Assembly: GCA_944389425.1 (NCBI GenBank)
Contig: CALXMH010000002.1
Location: 1-64,000, forward strand
Reading direction: 5' to 3'
Origin: an uncultured Clostridia bacterium
GTDB taxonomy: Bacteria; Bacillota; Clostridia; TANB77; CAG-508
Length of the DNA stretch: 64,000 nucleotides
The position numbers and the translations under genes were made by a program. The notes under the pieces are model-generated. The model was not told where the DNA came from and ran no database searches. It saw only the letters and a list, made by a program, of their open reading frames with translations. This document shows positions 47,485 through 58,095 of this stretch, piece after piece. Each line of letters opens with the position of its first letter. The first letter of the stretch is position 1.

Positions 47485-49450
47485 ATGAAAATATCTATAT
47501 TAACAGCAACATATAATAGAGCAAAATTTTTGCCAAACATATATGAAAGTTTAAAAGACAATCTAAAATATAATGTAGACTTTGAATGGCTAATTATGGA
47601 CGATGGCTCAACTGATAATACAGAAGAGGTAGTGAAAAAATTTATATCTGAAAATACCATGACAATAAAATATTATAAGCAAGAAAACCAAGGGAAAATG
47701 GTAGCAATAAATAATTTAGTAGAAAAAACAAGCCGGAGATTTAATAATTGACTGCGATTCAGATGATTATTTTGCTAAAAATGCATTTGGTATAATAAAA
47801 GAAAATGTAGATAAGTTAGTAAACAATCAAGATATATATGCTTTATTATTTTTAAAATGCGATGTTTCTGGTGAGATTAGTGGAAAGAAATTTAAGCAAG
47901 ATAATTTAAAAACAACAATGTTTGATTTATATTTTAAAGATGATATTGGTGGAGAAAAAATAATACTTTTTAATGCAAATATTAGAAAAAAATATAAGCA
48001 CAAAATAGAACCAGGGGAAAACTTTATAACAGAAGCTAGAATGTATCATGAAATGGATCAAGATTACAAAGTTTTATGTATAAACATGCCAATAATTATA
48101 GGAGCATACATAAACGATGGATATACTAAAAACATAAAAAAAGTATTTATGCAAAATCCAAAAGGATATTTAAAGTATTTTGAAGAAATTTTAAATTATA
48201 ATACAAAAGAGATCCTTTTAAAGAAAAGATTGTATGCTATAAAACATTACATATTATTTAGCTATCTGACTAAAAAGAAAAATATAATAAAATCTATAAA
48301 AGGAAAATTAAATAAATTCTTGGTAGCTATTCTTTATATACCAGGATGTATAAAAACAAAATTAACTTTTGAGCAGAAAAAAATATTATTATCGTCATGG
48401 ACATTAAAAGTGGGAGGAATAGAAACAGCACTTGTTAATTTAGTAAATGAAATGGCTAAAAAATACAAAATAACACTAGCATTAGAAGAAAAAACAGGAG
48501 AATTTTTAGAAAAAATAGATAAAAATATAAAAATAATAGAATATAAACCTAGTAAAATAAAAAATACTTTTATAAGAAAATGTGCAAATTTAATTAAACG
48601 AATACTATTTATTGTAAAGTATAAAAATAGATTCGATTTTGCAGTGTCATTTGCAACATATTCAAGACCCGGCTCATTTATGGCAAGGACTGCATCTAAA
48701 AATAATGTGCTTTGGGTACATACTAATTATATGGTATTATACAAGAACAATATTAATGAAGTAAAGGATTTTTTTAATAAGGTTAATTATGATAAATTTA
48801 AAAATATTGTATGTATTTCAGAAGATTCTAAAAATGCTTTTTTAAAAGTCTTTCCTGAGCAAAAAAATAAAGTAATAGTAATTAATAACTTGGTGGATTA
48901 TAAAACAATATTAGAAAAAGCAAATGAAAAAATAGAATTAAAAAAAGAAAATATACCAACATTTTTAAGTGTTTGCAGGCATGAGGAGCGTGCTAAAAAG
49001 CTTACAAGATTAATAGAGGCAACACAGTTATTAAAACAAGAGAATCTAAAATTTAGAGTATTGTTTGTAGGAGAAGGGGAAAATACAGAAGATTATAAAC
49101 AATTAGTAGAGGATAATGAATTGCAAGATTATATTATTTTTTGTGGAATGCAAAAAAATCCATATCCATATTTTAAAATAGCTGATTGTATTATATTAAC
49201 ATCTGAATACGAGGGATATCCCGTAATATACACAGAAGCTAAGGTGCTAGGAAAACCAATTATTACAACAAATGTATCAGATAGCCTAATAGATATAAAA
49301 GATAAGTATGGGATTGTAGTAAATAAAGATGTATATAGTATAAAAAATGCAATGGAAACATTTATAAAAAATGGATATACAATACATGAAAAATTTAATC
49401 CAGAAGTGTTTAATAAAAATATAATTGGAAAAATAGAAAAATTACTATAA
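47485..49450 (+). CDS. GT2-GT4 bifunctional glycosyltransferase (+1 frameshift)
   Basis: 654 aa with a +1 shift at CGG 47734 (codon 84). The N-terminal half is GT-A: MKISILTATYNRAKFLPN and MDDGSTDNTEEVV, then after the shift TSGDLIIDCDSDDYF with the metal-binding DSDD. Residues about 290-654 form a GT-B (family 4) enzyme (LKVGGIETALVNLVNEMA, VCRHEERAKKLTRLIEA, SEYEGYPVIYTEAKVLG). In the zero frame it would stop a few codons after CGG (TSRRFNN), making both catalytic halves unavailable. Two activities in one chain probably add successive sugars. Confidence 0.85.
47734..47737 (+). other. CGGA +1 frameshift site (GT2-GT4)
   Basis: ACA AGC CGG AGA becomes AGC GGA GAT TTA, giving SGDLIIDCDSDD. 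The codon number and the preceding AGC match the site in the gene at 43023. Confidence 0.8.
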
Positions 49451-49468
49451 AAATGGACAACCTTGTGG

Positions 49469-49474
49469 TATAAT
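49469..49474 (+). promoter_or_regulatory. Possible extended -10 promoter
   Basis: TGGTATAAT, an extended -10 element, lies 33 bp before the ABC ATPase start; no matching -35. Confidence 0.35.
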
Positions 49475-49506
49475 ATTAAAACAAAAAATAAAAGTGAGGT
49501 ATTAAA

Positions 49507-50247
49507 ATGTCAGAAGCGGAAGAAAATGCAATAATAGTAGACAATGTATATAAGAATTTCAATGTTTATTATGATAAAACAAATACAATAAAAGAAAAAG
49601 TATTGTTTTGGAATAAAAGTAAAAAAGAAGTAAGAGAGATATTAAAGGGCATAAACTTGAAAATAAAAAAGGGAGAGGTTGTTGGCTTAATAGGTGTTAA
49701 TGGAAGCGGAAAATCTACTTTATTAAAGTTAATGACTAAGATAATATATCCTAATAAGGGAAGAATAATTACAAATGGTAAACTAACATCATTACTAGAA
49801 TTAGGAGCAGGATTTCATCCAGACTTTTCAGGAAGAGAGAATATTTATTTTAATGCTTCAATTTTTGGATTATCAAGAAAAGAAATTGATGAGAGATTAG
49901 ATAAAATAATTGAATTTTCTGAATTAGAAGGATATATAGATAACCCAGTAAGAACATATTCTTCTGGAATGTACATGAGACTAGCATTTTCAGTAGCTAT
50001 AAATGTAGATGCAGACATTTTATTAATAGACGAAATATTATCTGTTGGTGATCAACATTTCCAAGAAAAGTGCTATCAAAAAATTGAAGATTTAAAAGCA
50101 GAAGGAAAAACAATAGTAATTGTTACACATGGTATGGATACTGTAAATAGATTTTGCACAAGAGCTGTTTGGCTACATCAAGGTAAAATAAAAATGGATG
50201 GAGATGCACAATCTGTTACAAAAGTATATTTAGAAGAAACAGCATAA
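49507..50247 (+). CDS. Polysaccharide ABC exporter ATPase (Wzt/TagH type)
   Basis: 246 aa. Energises export of a lipid-linked polysaccharide. Walker A GVNGSGKSTLLKLM, the LLELGAGFHPDFSGRENIYF block specific to polysaccharide exporters, signature YSSGMYMRLAFSVA, Walker B ILLIDEILSVGD, and switch His in VTHGMD. It lacks the C-terminal binding domain of long Wzt proteins. Paired with the permease gene 20 bases downstream. Confidence 0.94.
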   Translation: MSEAEENAIIVDNVYKNFNVYYDKTNTIKEKVLFWNKSKKEVREILKGINLKIKKGEVVGLIGVNGSGKSTLLKLMTKIIYPNKGRIITNGKLTSLLELGAGFHPDFSGRENIYFNASIFGLSRKEIDERLDKIIEFSELEGYIDNPVRTYSSGMYMRLAFSVAINVDADILLIDEILSVGDQHFQEKCYQKIEDLKAEGKTIVIVTHGMDTVNRFCTRAVWLHQGKIKMDGDAQSVTKVYLEETA

Positions 50248-50266
50248 TTTTTTTGGGGGTGTAAAA

Positions 50267-51041
50267 GTGAATATATTTAAAGAATTATATAAATATAGAG
50301 AATTATTAAAAACAAATGTACAAAAAGAAGTAAGAGGAAGATATAAAAATTCATTTCTTGGGGTGTTATGGTCATTTTTAAATCCATTATTACAACTTGC
50401 AGTATACTCTATTATTTTTGGAAGTTTACTTGGAGGGGGAGACCCAACATATCATATATATGTTTGTGTTGCATTAATACCATGGACGTATTTTTCATCT
50501 GCAATTCAGCAAGCAGATTATACTGTAATTGCAAACCGGCAACATAATACAAAAAGTATATTTCCCAAGAGAAATATTACCAATATCAGTTGCAACAAGT
50601 GGAGCAATTAATTTTGTTATATCAACAATAATAATACTTGTACTATGCCTAATTTCTGGGCTTGGCTTAACATGGTATGCATTATTATACCCAATAATTT
50701 TATTAGTACAATATATACTAATACTTGGAATTTCTTTTATAGTATCAGCTATAACTGTTTATATAAGAGACCTAGAACATATAATTGGAGTTGTGATGAT
50801 GGCAGCATTTTATGCAACCCCAATAGTTTATAGATTAGACCAACTACCAGAACATTTACAAATAATAATGCAATTAAATCCAATGACACATATTATAAAT
50901 GCATATAGAGATATTTTCTATTATCAGCAAATGCCTGATTTTATGAACTTAGGAATACTATTTGCCATTTCTATGGTATTACTTATAGTTGGATATTTGA
51001 TATTCCATAAATTACAAAAAGGATTTGCAGAGGAATTGTAA
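50267..51041 (+). CDS. Polysaccharide ABC exporter permease (Wzm type) (+1 frameshift)
   Basis: 257 aa from a GTG start with GGGGGTG upstream, +1 shift at CGG 50537 (codon 91). RGRYKNSFLGVLWSFLNPL is the usual amphipathic N-terminus, followed by six membrane helices. In zero frame it ends after ANRQHNTKSIFPKRN; skipping the C gives ANGNIIQKVYFPREILPIS, the conserved cytoplasmic motif (KVYFPREILP) of ABC-2 polysaccharide permeases, and the rest of the transporter to 51041. Function depends on the shifted half, which holds four helices. Confidence 0.88.
50537..50540 (+). other. CGGC +1 frameshift site (ABC permease)
   Basis: GCA AAC CGG CAA becomes AAC GGC AAC ATA, entering the KVYFPREILP segment. 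Confidence 0.8.
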
Positions 51042-51059
51042 AAGGAGAGGAAATAAAAA

Positions 51060-52862
51060 ATGAGCAAAATTATACACTATTGTTGGTTTGGAGGAAATCC
51101 CTTACCAAAGATGGCAAAAAAATGTATAGAAAGTTGGAAAAAGTATTTACCAGATTTTGAAATAAAACAATGGGATGAAACAAATTTTGATGTAAATGTA
51201 TGTCCATTTGTAAAAGAAGCATATGAAAATAAAAAATGGGCTTTTGTAAGCGACTATGCAAGAGTTTATGCACTTTACAAAGAAGGTGGAATATACTTTG
51301 ATACAGATTTAGAAGTATTGAGAAATATGAATAATCTTTTAGAAGATGAATTCTTTATGGGATATGAAGATGAAGAATATTTTTCTACTGCAATTATGTG
51401 GATAAAAAATAAAGAAAGTAAATATGCAAAACAAATTTTAGATTATTACGATAATTTAGAAGGATTTGACCCAAATGCTAATATATTTGAATATGCAAAT
51501 CCAAAAATAATTTCTAATATTATTAAAAAATATCCAAAACATGTATTAGATAATGGGGTAGAGGTATATGATGATAAAATAAAAATATATCCAGTAGAAT
51601 ACTTTAACCCAATAAATTATGATTATTCAGAAAAAAGATATACTGAAAATACTTATGCAGTTCATTATTTTAATGCTACATGGACCCCAAAAGGAGAAAG
51701 AGTTGCTATTTCACTATATAGAACTTTTGGGAGTAAAAATGCAAAAATAATTTTAAACATTTTGTATTTTTTAAGCAGGCAAAAACATAGAGTTATAGAT
51801 TTTATTAAAAGCATTATACATAAAATTTATATGTTCTTATCTATTCACATAAATCAAAATAAAAGGGTAAATAATGTAAAAGCAGAATTACAAAAACAAA
51901 ATAAACAATATCTTGCAATATGCCATCCAGAATGGATAGGAGTAAAAAATGCAACAAAAGACATTTTTAAAGAAGAAATGATAGAATTAAGAGAACAGTA
52001 TACAGAAAAAGAAGCTAAAAAAATGGCTCAAGCTATTGTAGATTCTGGTAAAAAAGTTGTTGTGTTTAATGCTTTTGCAAATGGCTGGGAAAATATTGCA
52101 AAATACATAAAAGAAATAAATAAGGATGTAAAAGTTAAGGTTATAATGCATGGAAGCCATGCATTATTATCAGAAGGATATGACTGGAATGTTTTTAATA
52201 CAATATTTGGGCTATATAAAAAGGGCTTAATTGATGAAATCGCTACTGTTAAAAAGAGCTTGTATGAGTTTTATAAGGCCAAGGGAATAAATACATCTTT
52301 TATAATGAATACTGTAAACATAGAGAATAAAGAACAATATATTTGCAAAAAAGCTAATTCAGATAGTGTAAAAATAGGATTATATGTTTCAGGTGATAGA
52401 TGGGTTAAAAATATTTATAATCAGGTTAGTGCTGCAAGTTTAATGGAAAATGCAGTATTAGATGCATTGCCACTTAGCGATAAAATAGTAGAACTTGCAC
52501 AGCAATTTAAATTAAAAGTAACCGGAAAGTATGAAAATATAACAAGAGAAGAAATGTTTAAAAGAATAGCAAAAAATGATATAAATTTATATGTTACTTT
52601 TACAGAATGCTCACCTCTTATTCCACTTGAAAGTTTGGAACTAGGAGTTCCATGTATTACAGGAGATAATCACCATTATTTTGAAGGAACAGAGCTTGAA
52701 AAATATCTAGTTGTTAGCAAAGAAGACAATATAATGGCTATATACGAAAAAATGAAATATGCATTAGAAAATAAAGAGCATATATTAGAATTATACAACG
52801 AATGGAAAAAGAAATACGACGAAGAAGTTCAAATAAATAGAGAAGATTTTTTAAAGGTATAA
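51060..52862 (+). CDS. Two-domain glycosyltransferase (GT32-type plus GT-B-like)
   Basis: 600 aa. The N-terminal 240 residues match the sugar-binding DXD family: IHYCWFGGNPLP, WAFVSDYARVYALYKEGG and YFDTDLEVLRN with the DxD. After a linker, residues about 290-600 resemble a GT-B transferase (KVIMHGSHALLSEG, IGLYVSGDRWVKN, ECSPLIPLESLELGVP). It may add two sugars to the surface polymer. No CGG in frame. Confidence 0.82.
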   Translation: MSKIIHYCWFGGNPLPKMAKKCIESWKKYLPDFEIKQWDETNFDVNVCPFVKEAYENKKWAFVSDYARVYALYKEGGIYFDTDLEVLRNMNNLLEDEFFMGYEDEEYFSTAIMWIKNKESKYAKQILDYYDNLEGFDPNANIFEYANPKIISNIIKKYPKHVLDNGVEVYDDKIKIYPVEYFNPINYDYSEKRYTENTYAVHYFNATWTPKGERVAISLYRTFGSKNAKIILNILYFLSRQKHRVIDFIKSIIHKIYMFLSIHINQNKRVNNVKAELQKQNKQYLAICHPEWIGVKNATKDIFKEEMIELREQYTEKEAKKMAQAIVDSGKKVVVFNAFANGWENIAKYIKEINKDVKVKVIMHGSHALLSEGYDWNVFNTIFGLYKKGLIDEIATVKKSLYEFYKAKGINTSFIMNTVNIENKEQYICKKANSDSVKIGLYVSGDRWVKNIYNQVSAASLMENAVLDALPLSDKIVELAQQFKLKVTGKYENITREEMFKRIAKNDINLYVTFTECSPLIPLESLELGVPCITGDNHHYFEGTELEKYLVVSKEDNIMAIYEKMKYALENKEHILELYNEWKKKYDEEVQINREDFLKV

Positions 52863-52904
52863 AATTTATTATATAGTAGACTATAATTAATATGAGGGAA
52901 GATT

Positions 52905-55028
52905 ATGGAAAATAAGAAAGACTTAAAAGAAAAGAAAATAAGTTATTTAGATATAACTATTTTTCTAATAGTTATTATAATCTTTGGACTAGGTTTACTT
53001 GCACTTTATCCAGGATTAATTACATCAGATGGCGTAGATCAGCTATCACAAGCTATAACAGGAGAGTATATAGATGCACATCCACCATTGCATTCTTTAA
53101 TTGTAGGAGGATTATACAAATTATTTGGTAGCATTTCTGCCATTGGAGTTTTTCAAATTATTTTGTTTGCAATAATTTGGACAATAGCACTTAAAAAATT
53201 AAGAGAAATAAATAATAGTGGGGTTAATAAAGCATTCCAAATTCTATTTACAATTTTAGTTTGCTTTATACCAGTAAACTTTGCATATAGCATAACTGTT
53301 TGGAAAGATATCTTATATAGTTATTCAATGCTTGGAACAGTTATATTAATATTTATTGGAATTAGAAATAATTATAATTACAGTATTTTTCAAATGATAC
53401 TTATTTCTATTTCACTTGTATTAATTATGAAAATAAGACATAATGGATTACCAATAGGAATAGTACTAATTGCAATCTTATTAATACTTAATTTTGTAAA
53501 AAACAAAAAGTTAAAAAAAGTAGGAATTTTTGCATCTATATTTGTAGTTACACTTGCTATGCTAAATATCCCAGAATGGATAATAAAACCTCAAAAACAA
53601 TTAGATACTGCTAGTGCATTAACAGGACAAGCCGTGTATTATATGGGAGGAATTTTAAATCAAGATATTGAATTATCACAAGAGGAAGAAGAATTTTTAA
53701 ATAAAATAATTCCACTTGATATTTGGAAAGAAAATTTTAACCCATATACAGGTGTTCCTCTACTATTTAATGAACATTACATGCAAAATAAAAAGTTTTT
53801 ATCCGAAAATTCAGATAAATTTATGGAAATATTTATAAAATATGCAAAAGATAATATGGGAAGTGTTTTAAGTACTTTTATTGAAGTTAATTCAATAATG
53901 TGGAGTATAGATGAGAGAAATGGTTTTACAAATAGCTTTGATACAAATAATGACTATATAGAAGAGATGAGTGGGGGAATATATCATACAACTCCAAAAA
54001 GTGAATTTTTAAATGATTTTTATACAGGAATTGTGGATTTAACAAAAAATAATAAGATTTTATATCACTTATTTTATAGACCAGCAACTGCAATGTATTT
54101 ATCTATAATTTTAATTGCATATATTACAATAAAAAATAGAAAATGGGATTATATTTTACTTGTATTTCCAATGCTATTAAATATTGGAACTTACCTATTC
54201 TTTATTTCATCGCCAGATTTAAGATATTATTATCCTAATTTCTTAACATGTTATTTCTTAATTGCATTATTTGCAGCAATGAAATTAAAGATAAATATTG
54301 TAAAAAAACCTATTGATAAAAAAGAAAAAAATAATGGTAAAACATTAGTTATTGTTCCAGCATATAACGAACAAGGAGCAATTAAAAAAACTGTTGATGA
54401 AATAAAAAAATGTAATAGCAATTGTGATGTTTTAGTTGTAAATGATGGTTCAAAAGATAATACATTAGAAGAAGCTAGAAAGACTTCTGCCATTGTTTTG
54501 GACCTACCTTCTAATTTAGGCATTGGAGGTGCTGTTCAAACAGGTTATAGATATGCACTTAAAAACAATTATGATATTGCAATTCAAATAGATGGAGATG
54601 GACAGCATAACCCAGAATATATATCTAAAATGCAAGATTTAATTGTAAATGAAGGATATGATATGGTAATTGGATCTAGGTTTGTGGAAAAAACAAGTTA
54701 TAAACAAACATTTTTCAGAATGCTTGGAATTAATATTACTTCTGGCATTATAAGTGGCATGACCGGTGTAAAGATTCATGATACTACATCTGGTTATAGA
54801 GCAGTAAATAGAGAGATTATAGAGTATTTTTCAAATAATTACCCATATGATTATCCAGAACCAGATACTAACATGCAAATGATAATTAAAGGTATGAACA
54901 TAAAAGAAATACCTGTCGAAATGAACCAAAGAGAAACAGGAGTGTCTTCAATTTCTCCTTTAAAATCTATTAGTTATATGCTTAAAGTTACATTATCTTT
55001 AATTGTAACTGGTATTAGAAAATTATAG
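52905..55028 (+). CDS. Multi-spanning membrane protein fused to a GT2 (dolichol-P-mannose-synthase-like) domain
   Basis: 707 aa. About eleven membrane helices cover residues 20-460; a long external segment lies at about 240-370 (DUF6020-like by recollection). From about residue 480 a GT-A domain follows: LVIVPAYNEQGAIKKTVDE, VVNDGSKDNTLEEAR, NLGIGGAVQTGYRYAL and IQIDGDGQHNPEY, typical of polyprenyl-phosphate sugar transferases. It may both make and use a lipid-linked sugar donor. Followed by a DUF2304 gene, the usual partner of this GT2 type. Confidence 0.82.
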   Translation: MENKKDLKEKKISYLDITIFLIVIIIFGLGLLALYPGLITSDGVDQLSQAITGEYIDAHPPLHSLIVGGLYKLFGSISAIGVFQIILFAIIWTIALKKLREINNSGVNKAFQILFTILVCFIPVNFAYSITVWKDILYSYSMLGTVILIFIGIRNNYNYSIFQMILISISLVLIMKIRHNGLPIGIVLIAILLILNFVKNKKLKKVGIFASIFVVTLAMLNIPEWIIKPQKQLDTASALTGQAVYYMGGILNQDIELSQEEEEFLNKIIPLDIWKENFNPYTGVPLLFNEHYMQNKKFLSENSDKFMEIFIKYAKDNMGSVLSTFIEVNSIMWSIDERNGFTNSFDTNNDYIEEMSGGIYHTTPKSEFLNDFYTGIVDLTKNNKILYHLFYRPATAMYLSIILIAYITIKNRKWDYILLVFPMLLNIGTYLFFISSPDLRYYYPNFLTCYFLIALFAAMKLKINIVKKPIDKKEKNNGKTLVIVPAYNEQGAIKKTVDEIKKCNSNCDVLVVNDGSKDNTLEEARKTSAIVLDLPSNLGIGGAVQTGYRYALKNNYDIAIQIDGDGQHNPEYISKMQDLIVNEGYDMVIGSRFVEKTSYKQTFFRMLGINITSGIISGMTGVKIHDTTSGYRAVNREIIEYFSNNYPYDYPEPDTNMQMIIKGMNIKEIPVEMNQRETGVSSISPLKSISYMLKVTLSLIVTGIRKL

Positions 55029-55043
55029 AAATGGAGTAATAAT

Positions 55044-55379
55044 ATGATTTATGTATTCGCAATTATTTTTGCAATAGTTTTTGAAATATTTATATTAAAT
55101 TTAGTAAGAAAGAATAAACTAGATGAAAAATATTCTATTTTATGGATTATTCTAGGAATAATTATATTAATTGTAGCAATTTTCCCAGATATAATTGTTA
55201 AGGTTGCAGACTTATTTAATGTTTATTATCCACCAACATTAATGCTACTTTTTGCATTAATGATACTTGGAACTTATATAATACACATTTCAATAGTACT
55301 TACAAAACAGAATAAAATGATAGTAAAACTTACACAAGAACTTGCAATAGTTAAGGAGCAAATGGAGAAAAAGGATTAA
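55044..55379 (+). CDS. DUF2304 small membrane protein
   Basis: 111 aa with three helices (FAIIFAIVFEIFIL, SILWIILGIIILIVAIFP, MLLFALMILGTYIIHISIV) and a short coiled tail (LTQELAIVKEQME). DUF2304 genes usually neighbour the polyprenyl-phosphate GT2 they accompany, as here. It is the end of the polysaccharide cluster. Confidence 0.85.
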   Translation: MIYVFAIIFAIVFEIFILNLVRKNKLDEKYSILWIILGIIILIVAIFPDIIVKVADLFNVYYPPTLMLLFALMILGTYIIHISIVLTKQNKMIVKLTQELAIVKEQMEKKD

Positions 55380-55409
55380 AAATTTACAGCCATTTTTTAT
55401 TAAAATCCA

Positions 55410-55438
55410 TTGACAAATTTTGTTTAATAATAGATAAT
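55410..55438 (+). promoter_or_regulatory. glgP promoter
   Basis: TTGACA at 55410-55415 and GATAAT at 55433-55438, 17-bp spacer. Confidence 0.75.
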
Positions 55439-55499
55439 TAATATGTTATAGAACTAAACGGAAAAATGAGAATATAATATACTGAGGAGGAATTTTTAA

Positions 55500-58067
55500 A
55501 TGTACGTGTTTAATAAAATTACTGTTAATCCGCAATTACCTAAGAGAATTGAGAGAATGGGGGATATTGCTAATAACCTTTGGTGGTCATGGAACACAGA
55601 GTTTTTAAAATTGTTTAAAGAAATTGACATTGATTTATGGGAAAGTGTTGAAAAAAATCCAACTCGCTTTTTGAAGCTGGTTGATCAAGATAAATTAGAA
55701 AAGTTAGAGAAAAATCAAGCCTTTTTAAAGAAATATGATAAAGTTGTTGATGATTTTGATTCTTATATGAACAGTAAAAGTACTTGGTTTGAAAGGACTT
55801 ATCCTAATAATAAATCTAGGGATTTGTTTGCTTATTTTTCAGCTGAGTATGGATTAGATGAAATTTTACCTATTTATTCAGGTGGACTAGGTATTCTTTC
55901 TGGTGATCATTTGAAGTCTGCAAGTGATTTGGGACTTCCTTTTGTAGCGGTTGGACTTTTATATAAGAATGGATATTTTAGCCAAAAGATTAATGGGATG
56001 GGTATTCAAGAAACTGAATACAGAGATATAGATATAGATAATTTGCCAATTTTGCCTGTAAAAACAGAAGATGACAAAGATTTGAAAATTTCTGTTGATT
56101 TTATGGGAACAGAGGTGTTTTTGAAGGTATGGCAAATTAATGTTGGTAGAATTAAATTATTTTTATTAGACTCTGATTTAAAGGAAAATAAACCAGAGTA
56201 CAGAGATACAACTCTTCGTCTTTATGGTGGAGATAAAGAAATGAGAATTAGACAAGAGATTGTTTTAGGTATAGGTGGAGTTAAATTATTAAAAGAACTT
56301 GGATTCAACCCAACTGTATATCACATGAATGAAGGACACTCTGCATTTGCAACTCTTGAACTTATTAGAAATAAAATTGAAGAAAAAGAAATATCTTTTG
56401 CAATGGCAAAGGATATAGTCTCTGCTCAAACTGTGTTTACAACACATACACCAGTTCCAGCAGGGAATGATATTTTTGATATACATTTGGTAGAAAAATA
56501 TTTTAAAGACTATTATCCAAAACTTGGAATTTCAAGAGAAGATTTTTTAAGACTTGGAATGAAATGTGAAACAGGTTTAGAACAAGGATTTAATATGGGA
56601 ATTCTAGCACTTAAAATTTCTGGAAAGAAAAATGGTGTTAGTAAATTGCATGGAGCTGTTTCAAGAGAATTGTTTGGAGATGTATGGAGTAATATTGCAT
56701 CAAATGAAGCTCCAATTACATATGTAACAAATGGTGTGCATACATGTTCGTGGTTAGCACCTAATATAAAGAGATTATTTAATGAATATTTAACACCATA
56801 CTGGCAAGATAATATTCAATCTAACCAAATATGGGATAGAATTTATAATATTCCAGATGAAAAATTATGGAGTGAACATATTTCGAGAAAAGAAAAGCTT
56901 GTTAATTTAGTTAAAGAAAATGTTACAGCTAGATTAAAACGTGCAGGTGTTAGTTATGATGAAATAAAAGATATTACATCTAAATTAAATCCAAATGCAT
57001 TAACTATTGGATTTGCCAGAAGATTTGCAACATATAAAAGGGCAACTTTAATATTTAAAGATTTGGAAAGAATAACTCAAATATTAAATGATGAATCTAG
57101 ACCTGTACAAATTTTCTTTGCTGGTAAAGCGCATCCAGCAGATAAAGAAGGACAAAATTTAATAAAATATATACACGAAATATCTAAAATGCCACAATTT
57201 AAAGGTAAAATCTTTATATTAGAAAATTATAATATAGCAATGGCAAGATATTTGGTAAGTGGTGTTGATGTTTGGCTTAATAATCCAAGAAGACCAATGG
57301 AAGCTTCAGGTACAAGTGGACAAAAAGCAGCAATAAATGGAGTTATTAATTTTAGTGTACTAGATGGTTGGTGGGCAGAAGGCTACAATATGCAAAATGG
57401 CTGGCCAATTGGTACAAACAAAGAATATGATTCATATGAAGAGCAGGACATTGCAGATAGTAATAGTATGTATAATACTTTGGAAAATAAGATTATACCT
57501 ACATTTTATGCAAAGGACAAAAATGGTGTATCTAGAGATTGGATTAATTTAATGAAAAATTCAATAGTATCTAATGCAGGGAAATTTAGTACATCTAGAA
57601 TGGTTGCAGAATATGTACAAAACCTATATATGCCACTAGCTGATGTTACAGATACATATTACTCTAATCTAGAAAGTGTTGCAGAATATAATACATGGAA
57701 AAAAGAAATTACACGTAATTGGAATGATATTGTAATAACACAAAGAAATAATATAAATAATAAAAAACTGGATGCAAGACAAACAATAGAAGTTGAATGC
57801 CAAGTTAAGTTACCAAATATAGATAAAGATAGTATTACAACAGAAGTATACTTTGGAAAGATACAAAAAAATGGTATTATTGAAAACATAAGTATAATTC
57901 CAATGAATAGAGTAGACGAAGACGAAGAAAATAAAGTATATACCTATACTGCTAAAATAAATCTAACAACAGGAGGGGAATTTGGATATACTTTTAGAGT
58001 AATGCCAAAACACAATATGTTATTAGACTCAGCAAATTTAAATTTGGTTAAATGGATTACTAAATAG
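55500..58067 (+). CDS. glgP: Alpha-glucan phosphorylase
   Basis: 855 aa. Releases glucose-1-phosphate from glycogen or maltodextrin; PLP enzyme of GT35, the DUF3417-containing form. The start INPQLPKRI-like block and NNLWWSWN are typical. HMNEGHSAFATLELIR, EASGTSGQKAAINGVINFSVLDGWW (quoted in part) with the PLP and phosphate sites are present. The C-terminal 130 residues add a beta-sandwich (DUF-like) domain. It has its own promoter; 28 bases before pyk. Confidence 0.94.
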   Translation: MYVFNKITVNPQLPKRIERMGDIANNLWWSWNTEFLKLFKEIDIDLWESVEKNPTRFLKLVDQDKLEKLEKNQAFLKKYDKVVDDFDSYMNSKSTWFERTYPNNKSRDLFAYFSAEYGLDEILPIYSGGLGILSGDHLKSASDLGLPFVAVGLLYKNGYFSQKINGMGIQETEYRDIDIDNLPILPVKTEDDKDLKISVDFMGTEVFLKVWQINVGRIKLFLLDSDLKENKPEYRDTTLRLYGGDKEMRIRQEIVLGIGGVKLLKELGFNPTVYHMNEGHSAFATLELIRNKIEEKEISFAMAKDIVSAQTVFTTHTPVPAGNDIFDIHLVEKYFKDYYPKLGISREDFLRLGMKCETGLEQGFNMGILALKISGKKNGVSKLHGAVSRELFGDVWSNIASNEAPITYVTNGVHTCSWLAPNIKRLFNEYLTPYWQDNIQSNQIWDRIYNIPDEKLWSEHISRKEKLVNLVKENVTARLKRAGVSYDEIKDITSKLNPNALTIGFARRFATYKRATLIFKDLERITQILNDESRPVQIFFAGKAHPADKEGQNLIKYIHEISKMPQFKGKIFILENYNIAMARYLVSGVDVWLNNPRRPMEASGTSGQKAAINGVINFSVLDGWWAEGYNMQNGWPIGTNKEYDSYEEQDIADSNSMYNTLENKIIPTFYAKDKNGVSRDWINLMKNSIVSNAGKFSTSRMVAEYVQNLYMPLADVTDTYYSNLESVAEYNTWKKEITRNWNDIVITQRNNINNKKLDARQTIEVECQVKLPNIDKDSITTEVYFGKIQKNGIIENISIIPMNRVDEDEENKVYTYTAKINLTTGGEFGYTFRVMPKHNMLLDSANLNLVKWITK

Positions 58068-58095
58068 ACAAAAGAGTAGGAGAGTGTTATAAACA

